64,000 nucleotides of DNA. Source: Athripsodes cinereus (lineage: Eukaryota; Arthropoda; Insecta; Trichoptera; Leptoceridae). Positions 10,493 through 20,884 of the stretch are shown here, piece after piece. The notes under the pieces were generated by a model. It had not been told where the DNA came from. It did not search any database and saw nothing but the letters and a program-made list of their open reading frames with translations. Each line of letters starts with the position of its first letter. Within the stretch, counting starts at the first letter, position 1. The position numbers were made by a program, and so were the translations under genes. Where the stretch lies: assembly GCA_947579605.1 (NCBI GenBank), contig OX388317.1, forward strand, positions 21,967,384-22,031,383, given 5' to 3'.

Positions 10493-11295
10493 CTTTGTTG
10501 CATCTTGGGTAAATTCTCGAATTCATATTATTTTGTTATGAAGAGAATATAGAATTTCCATAATAGTCTTAATCTTTTTTATATTATTAAAGTCAAGAGA
10601 TGGTGGAGATTAACGGTTACATTAAATTCAGGAAGGATTTTGTCAAGAAGAGCCTTTCTTAAGAAAGAATTTTCGTGAAGAGTATGGATGACATAGGAAT
10701 TGACATTCCTGTAACATTCATAGGTAAGGGAGGATGCAACCCTTAATATGTCTATTGTGATATTCAACTGTATAGCGATTGTAAAATCATATAAGTTAGG
10801 TATTTTCTTTAAACAAAACCACAAATTGTAATGTACTGGTACTTTTATCCGATAAAATAAGCATGTGAAATAATCTATTTTAAATTTTGCAAACAATTAA
10901 AACGAGATTTTTTTTCTTTACAAACATCTCGATGTTTAACAAAACAGTAAGCTATATAATACCTCTAGATTCCTTTAGTAATACTCCAATGGTTGAGGAT
11001 TCCATCCCTGAGGGTGTAAAATATCTTTTTCAGAGTTTTAGACAAGTACATACTCTACATATCTATCTTGTGCACTTATCATATTGTAGATGTATATATA
11101 CATACATTATAATATGTAGTAGTAAAGGAGAGTACTATTTTTATACTCATATTCAGTGGCGGCTCTTCCTTAGAAGTTTCGATGCGGTGCCCTCCCTTTA
11201 TAAATTCAATAAGTATTAAGTTTGATCTAATTTCATAAAACAATTATTTAAATGTTTATTTAAACAATATTGCGAATATTTATTCGTTATTATTT
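10493..11295. other. Unassigned AT-rich DNA
   Basis: Two ORFs of 105-110 codons (reverse 10579-10896, forward 10887-11219) show no domain or compositional sign of real coding. A CAGTGGCGGCTCTTCC word at 11154 resembles the start of a common DNA-transposon end, but no partner end was found. Confidence 0.4.
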
Positions 11296-11412
11296 ATCAC
11301 TACATAGTGATAATCTTGCCACTATATATCGTCGTAGTTTGTATTATATTTTGTACTGTTTTGTTAGCACTGTTATTAATGATGATTTGCAAAAAGAATA
11401 AATAAACACAAA
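11296..11412 (+). repeat. LINE-A 3'-UTR tail, 5'-truncated copy
   Basis: TAGTGATAATCTTGCCACTA, ATCGTCGTAGTTT, TTTTGTTAGCACTGTTATTA and ATGATGATTTGCAAAAAGAA then TAAATAAACA parallel the 3' UTR of the LINE at 32440-32573 base for base, with scattered differences. Only the extreme 3' end is present. Confidence 0.8.
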
Positions 11413-11482
11413 CTATATTAAATCTGAAACACATTTATTACCGAAATAAATAAAACAAAAGACGAAAAAAAGAAAAACAATA

Positions 11483-11575
11483 AGACGAAAGACGTCCCTC
11501 TCGTCAAATAAACAAAAAGTCGAATAAAACATTTGTTTTATTTATTTCGCTATGGAATTCTCCTACACAGTGAAT
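11483..11575 (-). repeat. Fragment of foldback family F1
   Basis: Contains GACGAAAGACGTCCCTCTCG, AAAACATTTGTTTTATTTAT and CGCTATGGAATTCTCCTACA, the end block of the family seen at 12760-12930 and 13436-14060. Confidence 0.5.
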
Positions 11576-12095
11576 ACATCTATTACCATTGACATTTATC
11601 AACAAATGAAATATAATCAAAACAATTATTGATAATAACTAAAAATATGTCGAACAAAGTTACATACATACACGAAAAATAAAATATCAAATATCATGGA
11701 TGAGAATAAAGAAAAAAAATTTTTTTTTTCTTTGCAGTATACAGGCACAAAAGACAGACAAATTTTATGTGAAGGTATTTTGTATGATTCCACCGGTCTC
11801 CTATAAGTCCAATCCACTAACCGCTTCTGCTTAAATTGGTATGTGGTACCAAACATTTCCACTTGCTTTTATCTTCAATAGATACTTTACAATACCTAAG
11901 AGACTATCTTATGGTGTAAAACAAGGTACTTCATACTACTACTATACTATCTCACCATACACCTACTTACACAGAATTATGTTATGTCTTTTTGAAATAT
12001 ATGGACGAAGACATTTCAGTAATGAGATGTGATAAATTCGAGAATAACACATTTCCTGAGATATCAGCATATACCAGTTAAATATTTTTTGTTTA
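11576..12095. other. Unassigned AT-rich DNA
   Basis: Small ORFs on both strands without recognisable content. Confidence 0.4.
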
Positions 12096-12469
12096 TTTTG
12101 AATGTTTTTTAAGTATTCTACAATCCACATCCGTTACTTGATTATTAAAATCGCGATCAATTTCGGTAAACCTATACCATTGACGAGCGATATAATACTG
12201 ACTTATATTTTTGTTAAAATATCTACAAAAACAAAATAATTGAAAACAATAGCTGCACCTGTTAAGGATTAGGCATTGTAAACATTGTGAGAAGAGGTGA
12301 TTTATAATGATTTATTACTTTATTTACAATATTTACTCTTGAATTCAAAGCTTTATTAATTTCTTTATTATATCGCTCGTCAATGGTATAGGTTTACCGA
12401 AATCGATCGCGATTTTAATAATCAGGTAACGGATGTGCATTGTAGAATACTTAAAAAAACATTCAAAAT
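12096..12469. mobile_element. Foldback element with about 100-bp arms
   Basis: Arm 1 (12096-12196) includes ATCCGTTACTTGATTATTAA, CGGTAAACCTATACCATTGA and CGAGCGATATAAT. Arm 2 (12367-12469) carries the inverse complement, including TCAATGGTATAGGTTTACCG and TAACGGATGTGCATTGTAGA. Only a handful of mismatches separate them. The approximately 170-bp loop has no ORF. The long arms and short loop fit a MITE or foldback element of unknown family. Confidence 0.75.
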
Positions 12470-12536
12470 GTCTCGTAACTGTTACATAGTTAATCCTTCT
12501 AAAAAAACTGATATTTTTTGATTATTTATAAATTTG

Positions 12537-12709
12537 CAGGAAGACCTCCAATACGTTGGTCAGACGGCATTAGAAGAATCGCTGATGACTGGTTGCAGAT
12601 AGCTCAGTACAGAGATGCCTGGAGACATATGGGGGAGGCTTATGTTCAGCAGTGGACAGGAATAGCTGTATCCAAAAGTGATAGGCAGAGAGAATGGAAC
12701 GCCATATAG
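12537..12709 (+). pseudogene. LINE RT C-terminal tail
   Basis: The forward frame reads AGRPPIRWSDGIRRIADDWL, then AQYRDAWRHMGEAYVQQWT, shortly before a stop. GRP..RW.D..R..A...W...A..R..W...GEAYVQQWT is a very typical insect RTE-type LINE C-terminus. Only about 50 residues are left. It starts 70 bp after the preceding foldback element. Confidence 0.8.
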
Positions 12710-12754
12710 ATCTATCCTTACATACTTCTTTAATTTCTTTGACATTCATTCATT

Positions 12755-12893
12755 CACTGTGTCGTTGCTTAGGTAGTAGAATTCCATAATGAAATCAACA
12801 AAACAAATGTTTTTTTCTATTGCATTGATTTTTATTAGAGAAACGTTTTTCATCTTTCAAGGAGATTGACAATGTCCTTTAAAGACGAAAAAC

Positions 12894-12929
<36 letters not shown>

Positions 12930-12930
12930 G
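12755..12930 (+). repeat. Foldback family F1 copy with (CT)n run
   Basis: GTCGTTGCTTAGGTAGTAGA then ATTCCATAATG, GAGATTGACAATGTCCTTTA and GACGAAAAACGTCTCTC match the motif order of the copy at 13436. The end has expanded into (CT)n at 12897-12924. Confidence 0.6.
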
Positions 12931-13435
12931 TTCAATATTTAAATTAAAATCACGAAATCGTACACCCCACAATATATTTTTTTTTTATAAACATAAAATG
13001 TCTGAAAAAAAAAACTTAAAAATGTAAGAACGTGAGAGAATTGAATGATGATCAATTTTAAACAAAATATGTGATTTACGAACGGGTGGGCACGAGGTCG
13101 TTTCGTTGTCAACCGCTAACTTGAATTTAAAATTTAACTCGAGTTTTTAAAACAACAGTATAAGCGATGTTTTTCCATTAAAAATATAGTGTTTGTGGGT
13201 GATGTATGGTAAATAAAGTATGGTAAAGAAAATAAATAACAGTGATTTCATACCGAAATGATAATGAATTAAAAAATAATAAAACCTCACAATCTGAAAA
13301 CCAAAACAAAGAAAAAACAATATTGTTATTCCACTTCTACAGTAGAATAAAAATAATATGTAAGCACACCAAAAATATTACTCCGTTATAAATATATTTT
13401 TATCCCGGATTTATTTTTTTCAGTAATGGTGACCA
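12931..13435. other. Unassigned AT-rich DNA
   Basis: No ORF above 60 codons and no matched repeat. Confidence 0.4.
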
Positions 13436-14062
13436 TCATTTATTGTGTCGGTGTTTAGGTAGTAGAATTCCATAACGTAATTTACAAGCCAATGTTTTCT
13501 TCTAATGTATGTTCTTTATTGAGAATCTTTTTAAGTCTTTCTTTTAAATCTTTAACTTTAAGTCTTTCGTCTTAAAAGGACATCGCCAATCTCTCTCAAT
13601 AAAGAATATATTATAGTCTTATAGGACGAAAGACCTCTCTCTCAATAAAGAACGTACAGCATTGTCAATCTTTCTCAATAAAGAATATATTATTATAGTC
13701 TTATAGGACGAAAGACGTCTCTCTCAATAAAGAACGTACAGCATTGTCAATCTTTCTCAATAAAGAATATATTATTATAGTCTTATAGGACGAAAGACCT
13801 CTCTCTCAATAAAGAACGTACAGCATTGTCAATCTTTCTCAATAAAGAATATATTATAGTCTTATAGGACGAAAGACGTCTCTCTCAATAAAGAACGTAC
13901 AGCATTGTCAATCTTTCTCAATAAAGAATATATTATAGTCTTATAGGACGAAAGACGTCTCTCTCAATAAAGAACGTACAGCATTGTCAATCTTTCTCAA
14001 TAAAGAATATATTATAGTCTTATAGGACTAAAGTCGTCTTTCTCAATAAAGGACATATAGTA
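13436..14062 (+). repeat. Family F1 copy containing an approximately 80-bp minisatellite
   Basis: It opens GTGTCGGTGTTTAGGTAGTA then GAATTCCATAACG. From 13541 about six tandem units of 79-82 bp follow. Each contains CAATCTTTCTCAATAAAGAA, TATAGTCTTATAGGACGAAA, GACGTCTCTCTCAATAAAGA and ACGTACAGCATTGT. Units differ mainly by ATTATAGT versus ATTATTATAGT and GACGTCTC versus GACCTCTC. No coding frame spans the array. The internal unit is built from the same words as other F1 copies, so the array probably arose by amplification inside one element. Confidence 0.85.
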
Positions 14063-14094
14063 GAAGAATACATTTGTTTTTAATTTTGTGACCA

Positions 14095-14402
14095 TCATTG
14101 TCTCACAATATTATCACTTAAATTAAAAATTTATAAGTAAAAATACTTTGAAGTTTTAAATTTCTTTATTCAACAGTTACACATGTTTTGTGTAACTGTT
14201 GAATAAAGCCCATATTCATACTGTATGAATATGGGCTTGTAACCCGAACCCAGCATGAATATGGGCTTGTAACCCGAACCCAGCATGAATATGGGCTTGT
14301 ATCCCGAACCCAGCATGAATATGGGCTTGTAAATTTAAAACTTCAAAGTATTTTAACTTATAAATATTTAATTTAATAATGGAGTTTTACTCATTTAGTG
14401 AA
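14095..14402. mobile_element. Foldback family F2 with internal 30-bp repeats
   Basis: The outer arms CTTAAATTAAAAATTTATAA and TTATAAATATTTAATTTAAT are inverted, continuing through AAAATACTTTGAAGTTTTAA and its inverse. Inside are a palindrome (CAACAGTTACACA / TGTGTAACTGTTG), a second palindrome (GCCCATATTCATACTGTATG then AATATGGGC) and four 30-bp units (CATGAATATGGGCTTGTAAC then CCGAACCCAG). GGAGTTTTACTCATTTAGTG follows on the right. A related element is at 36925-37104. Confidence 0.75.
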
Positions 14403-14527
14403 AACAAAATCAGTGAATATTATCACTGAATATTTATATTTATTTATTTTATTCTTCACTGTACATTGGTTACAATATTACAAAATAAAATTTAAGTGAT
14501 ACTTTTTGGTTAATTTTTATGCAGCAC

Positions 14528-14705
14528 AGTGGAATAATTCTAGTTGTTTTTTGGGTTAGTTGGAAGAAATCGCTCCTCTGCGATAAACTCGTTTCTGCAT
14601 ATTGATAATAGATACCTTATTTGAATGCATTTTTCTATAAAATTGTATGTATTGTGATTAACGTACAGTTATGAATAAATAAATAAATAAACAAATAAAA
14701 AAATA
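14528..14705 (+). repeat. LINE tail family T (3' end only)
   Basis: GTTAGTTGGAAGAAATCGCT, CTGCGATAAACTCGT, TATAAAATTGTATGTATTGT, then AATAAATAAATAAA. The same order of words, reversed, occurs at 26020-26170, and its last part at 40505-40600. This is a 5'-truncated non-LTR 3' UTR. Confidence 0.6.
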
Positions 14706-14759
14706 GTGTCATAGAACACGGATGTCCGAGAATTAACAAGTTGACCACGTTGATCAAAT

Positions 14760-14900
14760 TCTCAAGGATGGCCGCATGGTGAGTAAAAGACAAAGAAATC
14801 GTCAAATGAGAAATTGCATGAATATGGACGAAGCGAAAGAAGTATGAAAATACAGGCTAATATGGTGTTCCGTCCTCTCTGCCTACGCCACTTAAAGTAA
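14760..14900 (+). pseudogene. Possible LINE C-terminal remnant
   Basis: With one stop, the frame reads KRQRNRQMRNCMNMDEAKEV followed by KYRLIWCSVLSAYAT. The ...C.(D/N)M(E/D)EAK.V...R..W...VSAY ending resembles RTE-like LINE tails. Short and decayed, so only suggestive. Confidence 0.35.
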
Positions 14901-14905
14901 AGTAT

Positions 14906-15275
14906 AATTCAATTACTCTTTAAATAAGATTGCTTCCATTTTGAACAAAGATAAGTACATGATAAGCAAAGGAACTAAAACAAAAATAATGATTATGGTC
15001 ACCGCACTCTGTCCTTACGGCAATATTTCAAAATTACATAGCTTAATTTTTCGGTGAAATTGTATGAAAAGTTTTGTTATACTCCACTTTGAAATATAAA
15101 AAAAAGGAAAATACAAAATTAGAGAGTCGAGAAAACATCTCAAAATAAAAATAATAACAAGGATGATGATTATACAACCTTGGCGGGCAATGAAAAATTA
15201 AAATAAGTGGCCATGCGAAAGAAATTATATCACCGTAAAAATGTGGGAGCTCTTCTTTAAACAACCCAACTAAAG
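14906..15275. other. Unassigned AT-rich DNA
   Basis: No repeat or gene recognised. A reverse ORF that overlaps the next LINE fragment is an antisense shadow. Confidence 0.4.
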
Positions 15276-15564
15276 GAATATTTTGCACAACATATTGCAC
15301 AAACGTTTGGTCTGGTCTCCATTCTGTGAGTGCGAGGTCGACGTGGAATCTCTGGACCATGTCTTCTTCGGTTGCCCAATAAGAGACTCGTATGATTTGT
15401 ATTACGAGATATTTGAAATCCAGTATCCGATTAGCATAATATCTTGCCTACTACAAACTGAGACCATTTGTGAATATGTCAAAATTTTAAAATCCAGTAA
15501 AAAAAGTATGATTACTAATATAGAACTTGGTGCAAATCCTTCCACAAGGGACGGAATCTTATAA
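15276..15564 (+). pseudogene. LINE zinc-finger-like C-terminal fragment (zf-RVT type)
   Basis: The forward frame reads WSPFCECEVDVESLDHVFFG followed by CPIR. The C.C...(E/D)...DH(L/V)FF.CP pattern is the Cys/His module found downstream of the RT domain in several LINE groups. About 60 further residues follow without recognisable features, then a stop at 15562-15564. The repeated word ATATTGCACAA flanks it on both sides (15291, 15572). Confidence 0.6.
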
Positions 15565-16312
15565 ATAATAATATTGCACAAAACTATACTGGTATTTTTC
15601 CACCCTGGGGTTTGATATTTTCTGAAGCTTGGCTTTCTGTTGCTATAGTTAAGCTTTCACGGCTGGCGTCACTAGTGGAATGTTTTCTTCTAAGCTGAGC
15701 GGCCATGGTCTTCAGGACAATTTATATCAATTGATATTAAAATCTGTTAGAGAATGTTATTACGAATGAGTAATATTCTCAAAGCCGAACTTACAAATAA
15801 CTTTTTTTAATAATTACGTATGTCTGAAGTTATCTCTAATAAAAAAACTAACTCACTTAACATTTTGTACTTTCGAGTTAAATAAAAATCTTACTATTTT
15901 TTTTAATCCGTTGCATAAAATATTCTTATTTACCTATATGAATATTAAAAATTATGACAAAAGATTACAATTAAGTTAGCAATAAAGTCGGAATAACGCT
16001 AATCCCTTTTTGTGAGTAATATGTCTCTAAGATTGGTATAACGGTTGCAATATCAAATACATCGTATTTTTAAGTACCTACCTACGATTTCTTTAAGTTC
16101 ATTTAAAAAACAAAATTTTGTTAATATATTTGGATTTTTTGAAAGATTTTGTCGAATTATTTTTATTAACACAGTAGATTGATTGCATCCACTCTCCTCG
16201 GTATAACACAGCCAGTTGATTCTACATATTATTGTGCGCAATCACATCGTTAAAAAAACTACATATCCAGATATTAAAAATATCAAAAGATTGAATTTTT
16301 ATATTTAATTTA
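15565..16312. other. Unassigned AT-rich DNA
   Basis: No supported ORF or repeat. A small inverted ATAATATTGCACAAAAC word links it to neighbouring repeats. Confidence 0.4.
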
Positions 16313-16313
16313 A

Positions 16314-16372
16314 AATATTGCACAAAACTCGACTCGGTAATCAGTATTGTATCGTTAGGAGTTTGTGCAATA
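16314..16372. repeat. Short hairpin TATTGCACAAAACTC
   Basis: AATATTGCACAAAACTC (16315-16331) and GGAGTTTGTGCAATA (16358-16372) are inverted complements around an approximately 27-bp loop. ATTGCACAAA recurs directly after the right arm. Confidence 0.6.
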
Positions 16373-17060
16373 TATTGCACAAAATACGATCAAATGATTG
16401 GTCGTTTTTATGGCGCAGCTATTTCGAAAAGCTTGAGGCAACGAAACGGTTCGGTTTTAGGTACACATTTTATGTTTTTTTTTACTTATCATTTTATTTC
16501 ATACACGGGAAGATCATTAGACAGGCAGAAATGAGGGTAATTTGAATATAAAGTATATTTTTATTATAAAAATTAAAATTTTGATTATATTTTTTACATA
16601 TACGTTTATAAGTATTTCGTATAATGAACGCAATTAAATTCTTTACAGTTTGACTTTTTTATATTACTCATTAAATAATATTTTTTACTAAATTAATTTT
16701 GTATTTTTTATGTTTCCCTTATTAAGTATGCGTCCATCCCCCAATGTCACGTTTTTAGGTTTGGTAGATATTGACCTACTCTTCCATTTAGTAACAGGTG
16801 TTGCCATTTTTTAATATATTTTTTCCAAGTCCTACCAATGATATTTACCCGCTAACCCGTTTTTAAATAAATGAAGTTAATCCCGTGAAGTTCCTGGTAA
16901 AAAATAGGACTCCCGCCTTTTTTGTTAGTTAGTCAAAATTCAAAAAGCAAGGATTCGTAAAACAACACTTTATTTTATTTTTATTAACACAACAGCACAT
17001 AATACGTAATTTAAATCACAATAACAAAAAAAAATAAGGCCAATTAAAGTGTTAATACAT
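16373..17060. other. Unassigned AT-rich DNA
   Basis: No supported ORF, RNA or repeat. Confidence 0.4.
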
Positions 17061-17065
17061 ATATA

Positions 17066-17085
17066 TCGCGAGCGAGAGAGCGAGC

Positions 17086-17117
<32 letters not shown>

Positions 17118-17139
17118 CAAACAAACAAACAAACAAAAT
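17066..17139. repeat. (GA)n and (CAAA)n microsatellite
   Basis: GCGAGCGAGAGAGCGAGCGA is followed by about 40 bp of AG repeats and four to five CAAA units. It lies at the 3' side of the reverse-strand LINE fragment and may be its tail. Confidence 0.85.
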
Positions 17140-17143
17140 TCAC

Positions 17144-17335
17144 GCGTTCATGGTCCGCGCCACGTCCCCTGCGAATTGTCCCCGCGACATTGTGAAAATA
17201 TCCAGGCGGACAAAAAAATCATTGCTTCGTGTTCGCCTCCGCAACGGCACACGAATCGAGACACTTCCACTAAGGTAAGAGGAATCAACAAAACCATTCA
17301 TGATATCATACAAAAACTTCAAATCGTACAAAAAC
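17144..17335 (-). pseudogene. 5'-truncated LINE tail (jockey-like)
   Basis: The reverse frame reads YDLKFLYDIMNGFVDSSYLS, then SIRVPLRRRTRSNDFFV, and ends DVARTMNA and stop. The YDL.FLY.I.NG.(I/V)D...L......VP.R..R....F module follows the RT domain in many insect LINEs. Only the last approximately 63 residues are present. The open frame with no stops hints at a fairly recent insertion. Confidence 0.75.
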
Positions 17336-17337
17336 GT

Positions 17338-17520
17338 TATAAGACATTGAAAGTCTTTAGTTCAGCGATGTGGTATGCCATCCATCCCGAATATCTTATT
17401 TTTTTATTGACATGGAGAGGAGAACTTGCATGATCATTGAAAAGGGTTGGTCCTCTGGGTATTAAGAGTGTGGGAGATGCCATGATGGGATCAATAGATG
17501 GATGCCAGTTAATTTTATTA
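17338..17520 (+). repeat. SINE-like repeat family R, diverged
   Basis: TTCAGCGATGTGGTATGCCA, CCCGAATATCTTATTTTTTT, ATGGAGAGGAGAACTTGCAT and GTGTGGGAGATGCCATGATG follow the family R order, with an insertion-like stretch before the last word. Confidence 0.55.
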
Positions 17521-17888
17521 GAACACCAAAATAAACACCATTTTCCAGTGATTATAAGTAGGTTCCTACTTATCCGAAATTCCAAAATTAATTTAAATAA
17601 ATCGAAAAAATTTACTCCCTAAACAGAACACTCCTATATGTGAAAATTTGCAATGCAAATATTAACATTCGCACAACTGTTCCCAAACTTGGTGAATAAT
17701 AACAATTTTTTTTTAAATTTATTTATGCACGAATTTCGTGTGTATTTTATTATTTTTTCCACATTATTAAAAAATAAGAGTCAAAAATAAAAAAAACATT
17801 ATATTTTGCGACATGATTTAAAATCCAGAGAGAGAGTTTATGCATTAAATATTATGGTCGCAATTCTTTCAGCTTATTTTTTCTCAGT
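17521..17888. other. Unassigned AT-rich DNA
   Basis: No gene or repeat recognised. Confidence 0.4.
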
Positions 17889-17889
17889 C

Positions 17890-18062
17890 CTTGATAGTTG
17901 GAAGGCCTCGGGCAAATGGTCGGATGAAGTAAAGAAAATCACTTGAAAGATGTGGATACAGCAAACTCATGAAAGAAAATAGTTGGGATTCCAAAATATG
18001 GATGAATAAGAAAAATAATAAAATGAACGAAATAGCAATAAGTGGATATCTCGACATCAATT
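17890..18062 (+). pseudogene. Decayed LINE C-terminal tail
   Basis: With one stop, the frame reads VGRPRANGRMK then RKSLERCGYSKLMKENSWD and SKIWMNKK. This is a degraded form of the GRPR.RW.DE..K......W...A..R..W...E..Y.QQW ending. The shift from RWSDE to GRMK shows an early small deletion. Confidence 0.5.
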
Positions 18063-18524
18063 GAGCTCTGTACATCAAACTGTAAATATACATATGAAAT
18101 CATAAATATGATACCGTGTAAACAAATTGTATTGAAGAAAAAATAAACCGATGGTAACAGCTAGTTCCACAACTTGACAAGAAGAAATGTATTATATTCG
18201 AGTAATCGCCATTTCAGTAATTTTGTTTTAGATATGTTGAAATAGCTTTATTTCTCGGATATTTCAGGAGTCCAAGGACTCCTATTTATCCGTTTAGGTG
18301 ACAATTTATTGATATTTGAACTCTCTCCAGTCTAATACCACTATGCCAGTGTTGGCATCTCCGATCCTACCACGTCGGTGGGCGAGGGAGCCGGCCGACG
18401 TAGCTATTTATATAATGCTTTAAAAACACAACAGAATGTGAAATATATTATAGCAGGTTTACTTTTGTACAAATTAATTTTGACAATAAAGTATTTATTA
18501 TTTTTATTATTAAAAAATACCTAT
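18063..18524. other. Unassigned DNA
   Basis: Contains a short GC-richer patch (18356-18400) of unknown origin. No repeat match. Confidence 0.35.
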
Positions 18525-18863
18525 TTGCTACGCATACCATGGACGGCCCACAGAACGAATGTGTCAATCTTGACTGAGCTCCAGATAAAGACTCGACTGT
18601 CTGTAATAATATGTCAGAGACGTATATTAAGCTTTTACGGACATATTATAAGACGTGAGCCAGACAATCTGGAAAAAAATATTTTGTCTGGTGGAGTCGA
18701 AGGAAGAAGAAGCAGAGGCCGAATACCGACAAGATGGTCAGATCATGTGAGAGATGCTGCAGGGGGTACAATGTGTGAGGCGTTTAGGCAGGCGGAGGAC
18801 AGGGCACGGTGGAGGAGCTTGTCGCTTGGTTGGGGTCATGGTGGTCACGATCCTCAGCATTGA
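18525..18863 (+). pseudogene. LINE RT C-terminal region, 5'-truncated
   Basis: The frame reads WTAHRTNVSILTELQIKTRL, then CQRRILSFYGHIIRREPDNL, GGVEGRRSRGRIPTRWSDHV and FRQAEDRARWRSL, with a stop at 18861-18863. R.N..IL.EL.I..RL......RIL.F.GHI.RR...NLEK.I..G...G.R.RGR.P.RW.D is the conserved post-RT segment of insect RTE-like LINE proteins. About 110 residues remain. The ORF's upstream part (18378-18520) is unrelated AT-rich sequence. Confidence 0.85.
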
Positions 18864-19557
18864 GGGACCGACTTAGAAGAATAATACCTAATCGAACTGT
18901 TAAGGATATACGTTGTCATTGTTTCGTTCAATGGTTAAACAATTCGAAATATTTATTTGTGGATTAATTAGTAAAAAGGTATATTTTTTTTCATTAACTA
19001 AATATTTAATATGAATAGGGAGCCGTGTACTTTTTATAGTTATTTGTTTGTGGAATTGGAAGAGTGGAGTTGATTGCGTGTATTACCATTTTAATTAAAA
19101 TTTGCGAAAATTTTGATTTGTTGAGTTACGGAACTGGATAGACTCTTCAATTCAAACATGAAATTGATAAATATACTGGATTGGTGATTTTATTTTGATT
19201 TCTAGTATTTTGGGATTTTTTATTTTTAGAAAACTTATTTTATTTTTAGAACTTTGACTTTTTTTAGAAAATTTTAACTTCTACTTTTTTTCTCATGACT
19301 AATGAGACTGAAAGACTGATTTCTAGTATTTTGGGATTTGTTACTTTTGTATTTTTGTGTTATTTTTAAATATTGTATTATTATTGTTTTTAAATTTACT
19401 TTGACTTTTTTAGAAAATGATAACGTTGAGTGTATTAATTGTTAACATATTATGTTATGACTGTTTGATATTGTAAAATATCAATAATATTGTAAAAATA
19501 AAAAAAAAATAAAAAAAAACAAAGCATTAAATTTGTGATAATCATTTAATCTCTATG
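18864..19557. repeat. AT-rich spacer with a diverged approximately 120-bp tandem duplication
   Basis: GATTTCTAGTATTTTGGGAT occurs at 19197 and 19317, and ACTTTGACTTTTTTAGAAAAT-type words at about 19252 and 19398. The intervening DNA is T-rich. No gene. Confidence 0.5.
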
Positions 19558-19559
19558 TT

Positions 19560-20105
19560 TCATGGAGCATCTAGCAAAGAATTGGTCTCCCACTCATTTC
19601 CGTAAGTTTTCGAGTGTCCTGTAAAAAACAGGTGTTTACGTTATATTACATATCTTAAGTCAATATAAACACTTTTTTAGATTATAATCGTGATGAATGA
19701 TTTCTTCAGCATTGTTTAATGGAGTTTCCATCTCATGGTACGGGAAGCTTTGTTAGAGAGGAACGTCTACAGTTCACTCCTGAGTGTAAATTAATGTCAT
19801 TGATTTTTTCGTTCATGATGACCATTGATAAAAAGTTATAATGTGTTCTTAAACTAATTTAAGAAAAAATAAAGACACTTCATTATCTTAAATTAAGCGA
19901 TGAAGCTTGCACCCATTCTGAATATCTAAATGTTGCGTTGGCACGAAGAGAACAGCTTGTATGTTTATTACCAAACTTTGGAAATTATTTATTTGACGCA
20001 ATTTCCATGAAAATGACTTGATTAGAACTTTGTTGATCTGCTGGCTACCCCATTTACGGGATATGCCGTAATGGTGTGATAGTAGTAGTAGGAGATAACG
20101 ACCAA
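19560..20105 (+). repeat. SINE-like repeat family R, interrupted
   Basis: The head (AAAGAATTGGTCTCCCACTC, TAAGTTTTCGAGTGTCCTGT) is at 19577-19640. The middle and tail (AAGCGATGAAGCTTGCACCC, GGCACGAAGAGAACAGCTTG, CTGGCTACCCCATTTACGGG, TATGCCGTAATGGTG, AGTAGTAGTAG) are at 19893-20093. About 240 bp separate head from middle and about 60 bp split the second part. Confidence 0.65.
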
Positions 20106-20154
20106 AGCAATAGAACATTGGAAGGGTAGAATCTCACTTTATCAGAGTTCAGGT

Positions 20155-20262
20155 AGCACTGGGAAGACATATCAGAGAAAGGAGCTTCAGAGCCGCCGTA
20201 CCAACTGCCTGGAACAGATTGCCCACAAACTGAATTGAGAGAGAATCAGTCCACCACCACAC
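20155..20262 (+). pseudogene. LINE C-terminal fragment (jockey-like)
   Basis: One frame reads GRHIRERSFRAAVPTAWNRL followed by PTN. R(S/A)F..A.P.AWNRLP is the same end module as at 7813-8037 and 22757-22832. About 35 residues. Confidence 0.65.
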
Positions 20263-20884
20263 ATAGAACCAAGTCAAAGATGCTGCTGTTTGGGAGAAGT
20301 CACGGTCACGGATCATTAAACGCCGCCACATAAAAATAATCCAATTATTATGATAATTATAATTATAATTATTAGGTCTTTATTGCCATGAGCATAATAT
20401 TGTCTTTGCAATTAAACGAAAACAAATAAATAAAGTTGTTTTTATAAAAATAATTTATTAAACATTTTTCGTTTCTGATTCTGACGTACTTACTTGTTTT
20501 TTTATTCATTTCCAGTGTATTAGTAAAGCAATAAAAATATTATTATTACTATTATTACAGAACAATACAAAAGCACTTAGTTATTATTAAACGCCCCATT
20601 TCCTCTCGGTTTCTTTTGTTTTAATGGCAGTAATGAGTTCGCAAAAAGACAATTTTACATTACGAGCATAAAATAAATGCATACGACCTTTATATATTCG
20701 TTTTTGAAATATTTGACATTTTACGTAATCATTATCTGTGGGTTTTCATTTTTTTTAATAAAAACTTCATCATTAAGTTTAGATAACAAAATAAGACAAA
20801 CTTAAATTATGACAAGATTGGCTGATCGAATTCTTTTGTCGCCGTTTATCGATTCATCGATAGACTAAAGAGCGATTTTTTTGT
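20263..20884. other. Unassigned AT-rich DNA
   Basis: No repeat match. The stretch 20600-20720 is less simple in composition than its surroundings but has no ORF. Confidence 0.35.

Noticed and set aside
10579..10896. 105-codon reverse ORF as a gene
   Set aside because: No recognisable motif. It could be a decayed coding piece but nothing supports it beyond length.
11154..11220. Start of a DNA transposon (CAGTGGCGGCTC word)
   Set aside because: The word is familiar from some transposon ends, but no matching right end or target duplication was found.
13541..14062. CRISPR-like array
   Set aside because: The units are contiguous near-identical 80-mers without unique spacers, in a eukaryotic TE context. 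This is a minisatellite.
14241..14330. CRISPR-like array from the 30-bp repeats
   Set aside because: Direct head-to-tail repeats with no spacers, inside a foldback element.
18378..18524. N-terminal part of the 161-codon ORF
   Set aside because: The first approximately 50 residues are AT-rich translation unrelated to the LINE tail. The apparent start is fortuitous.
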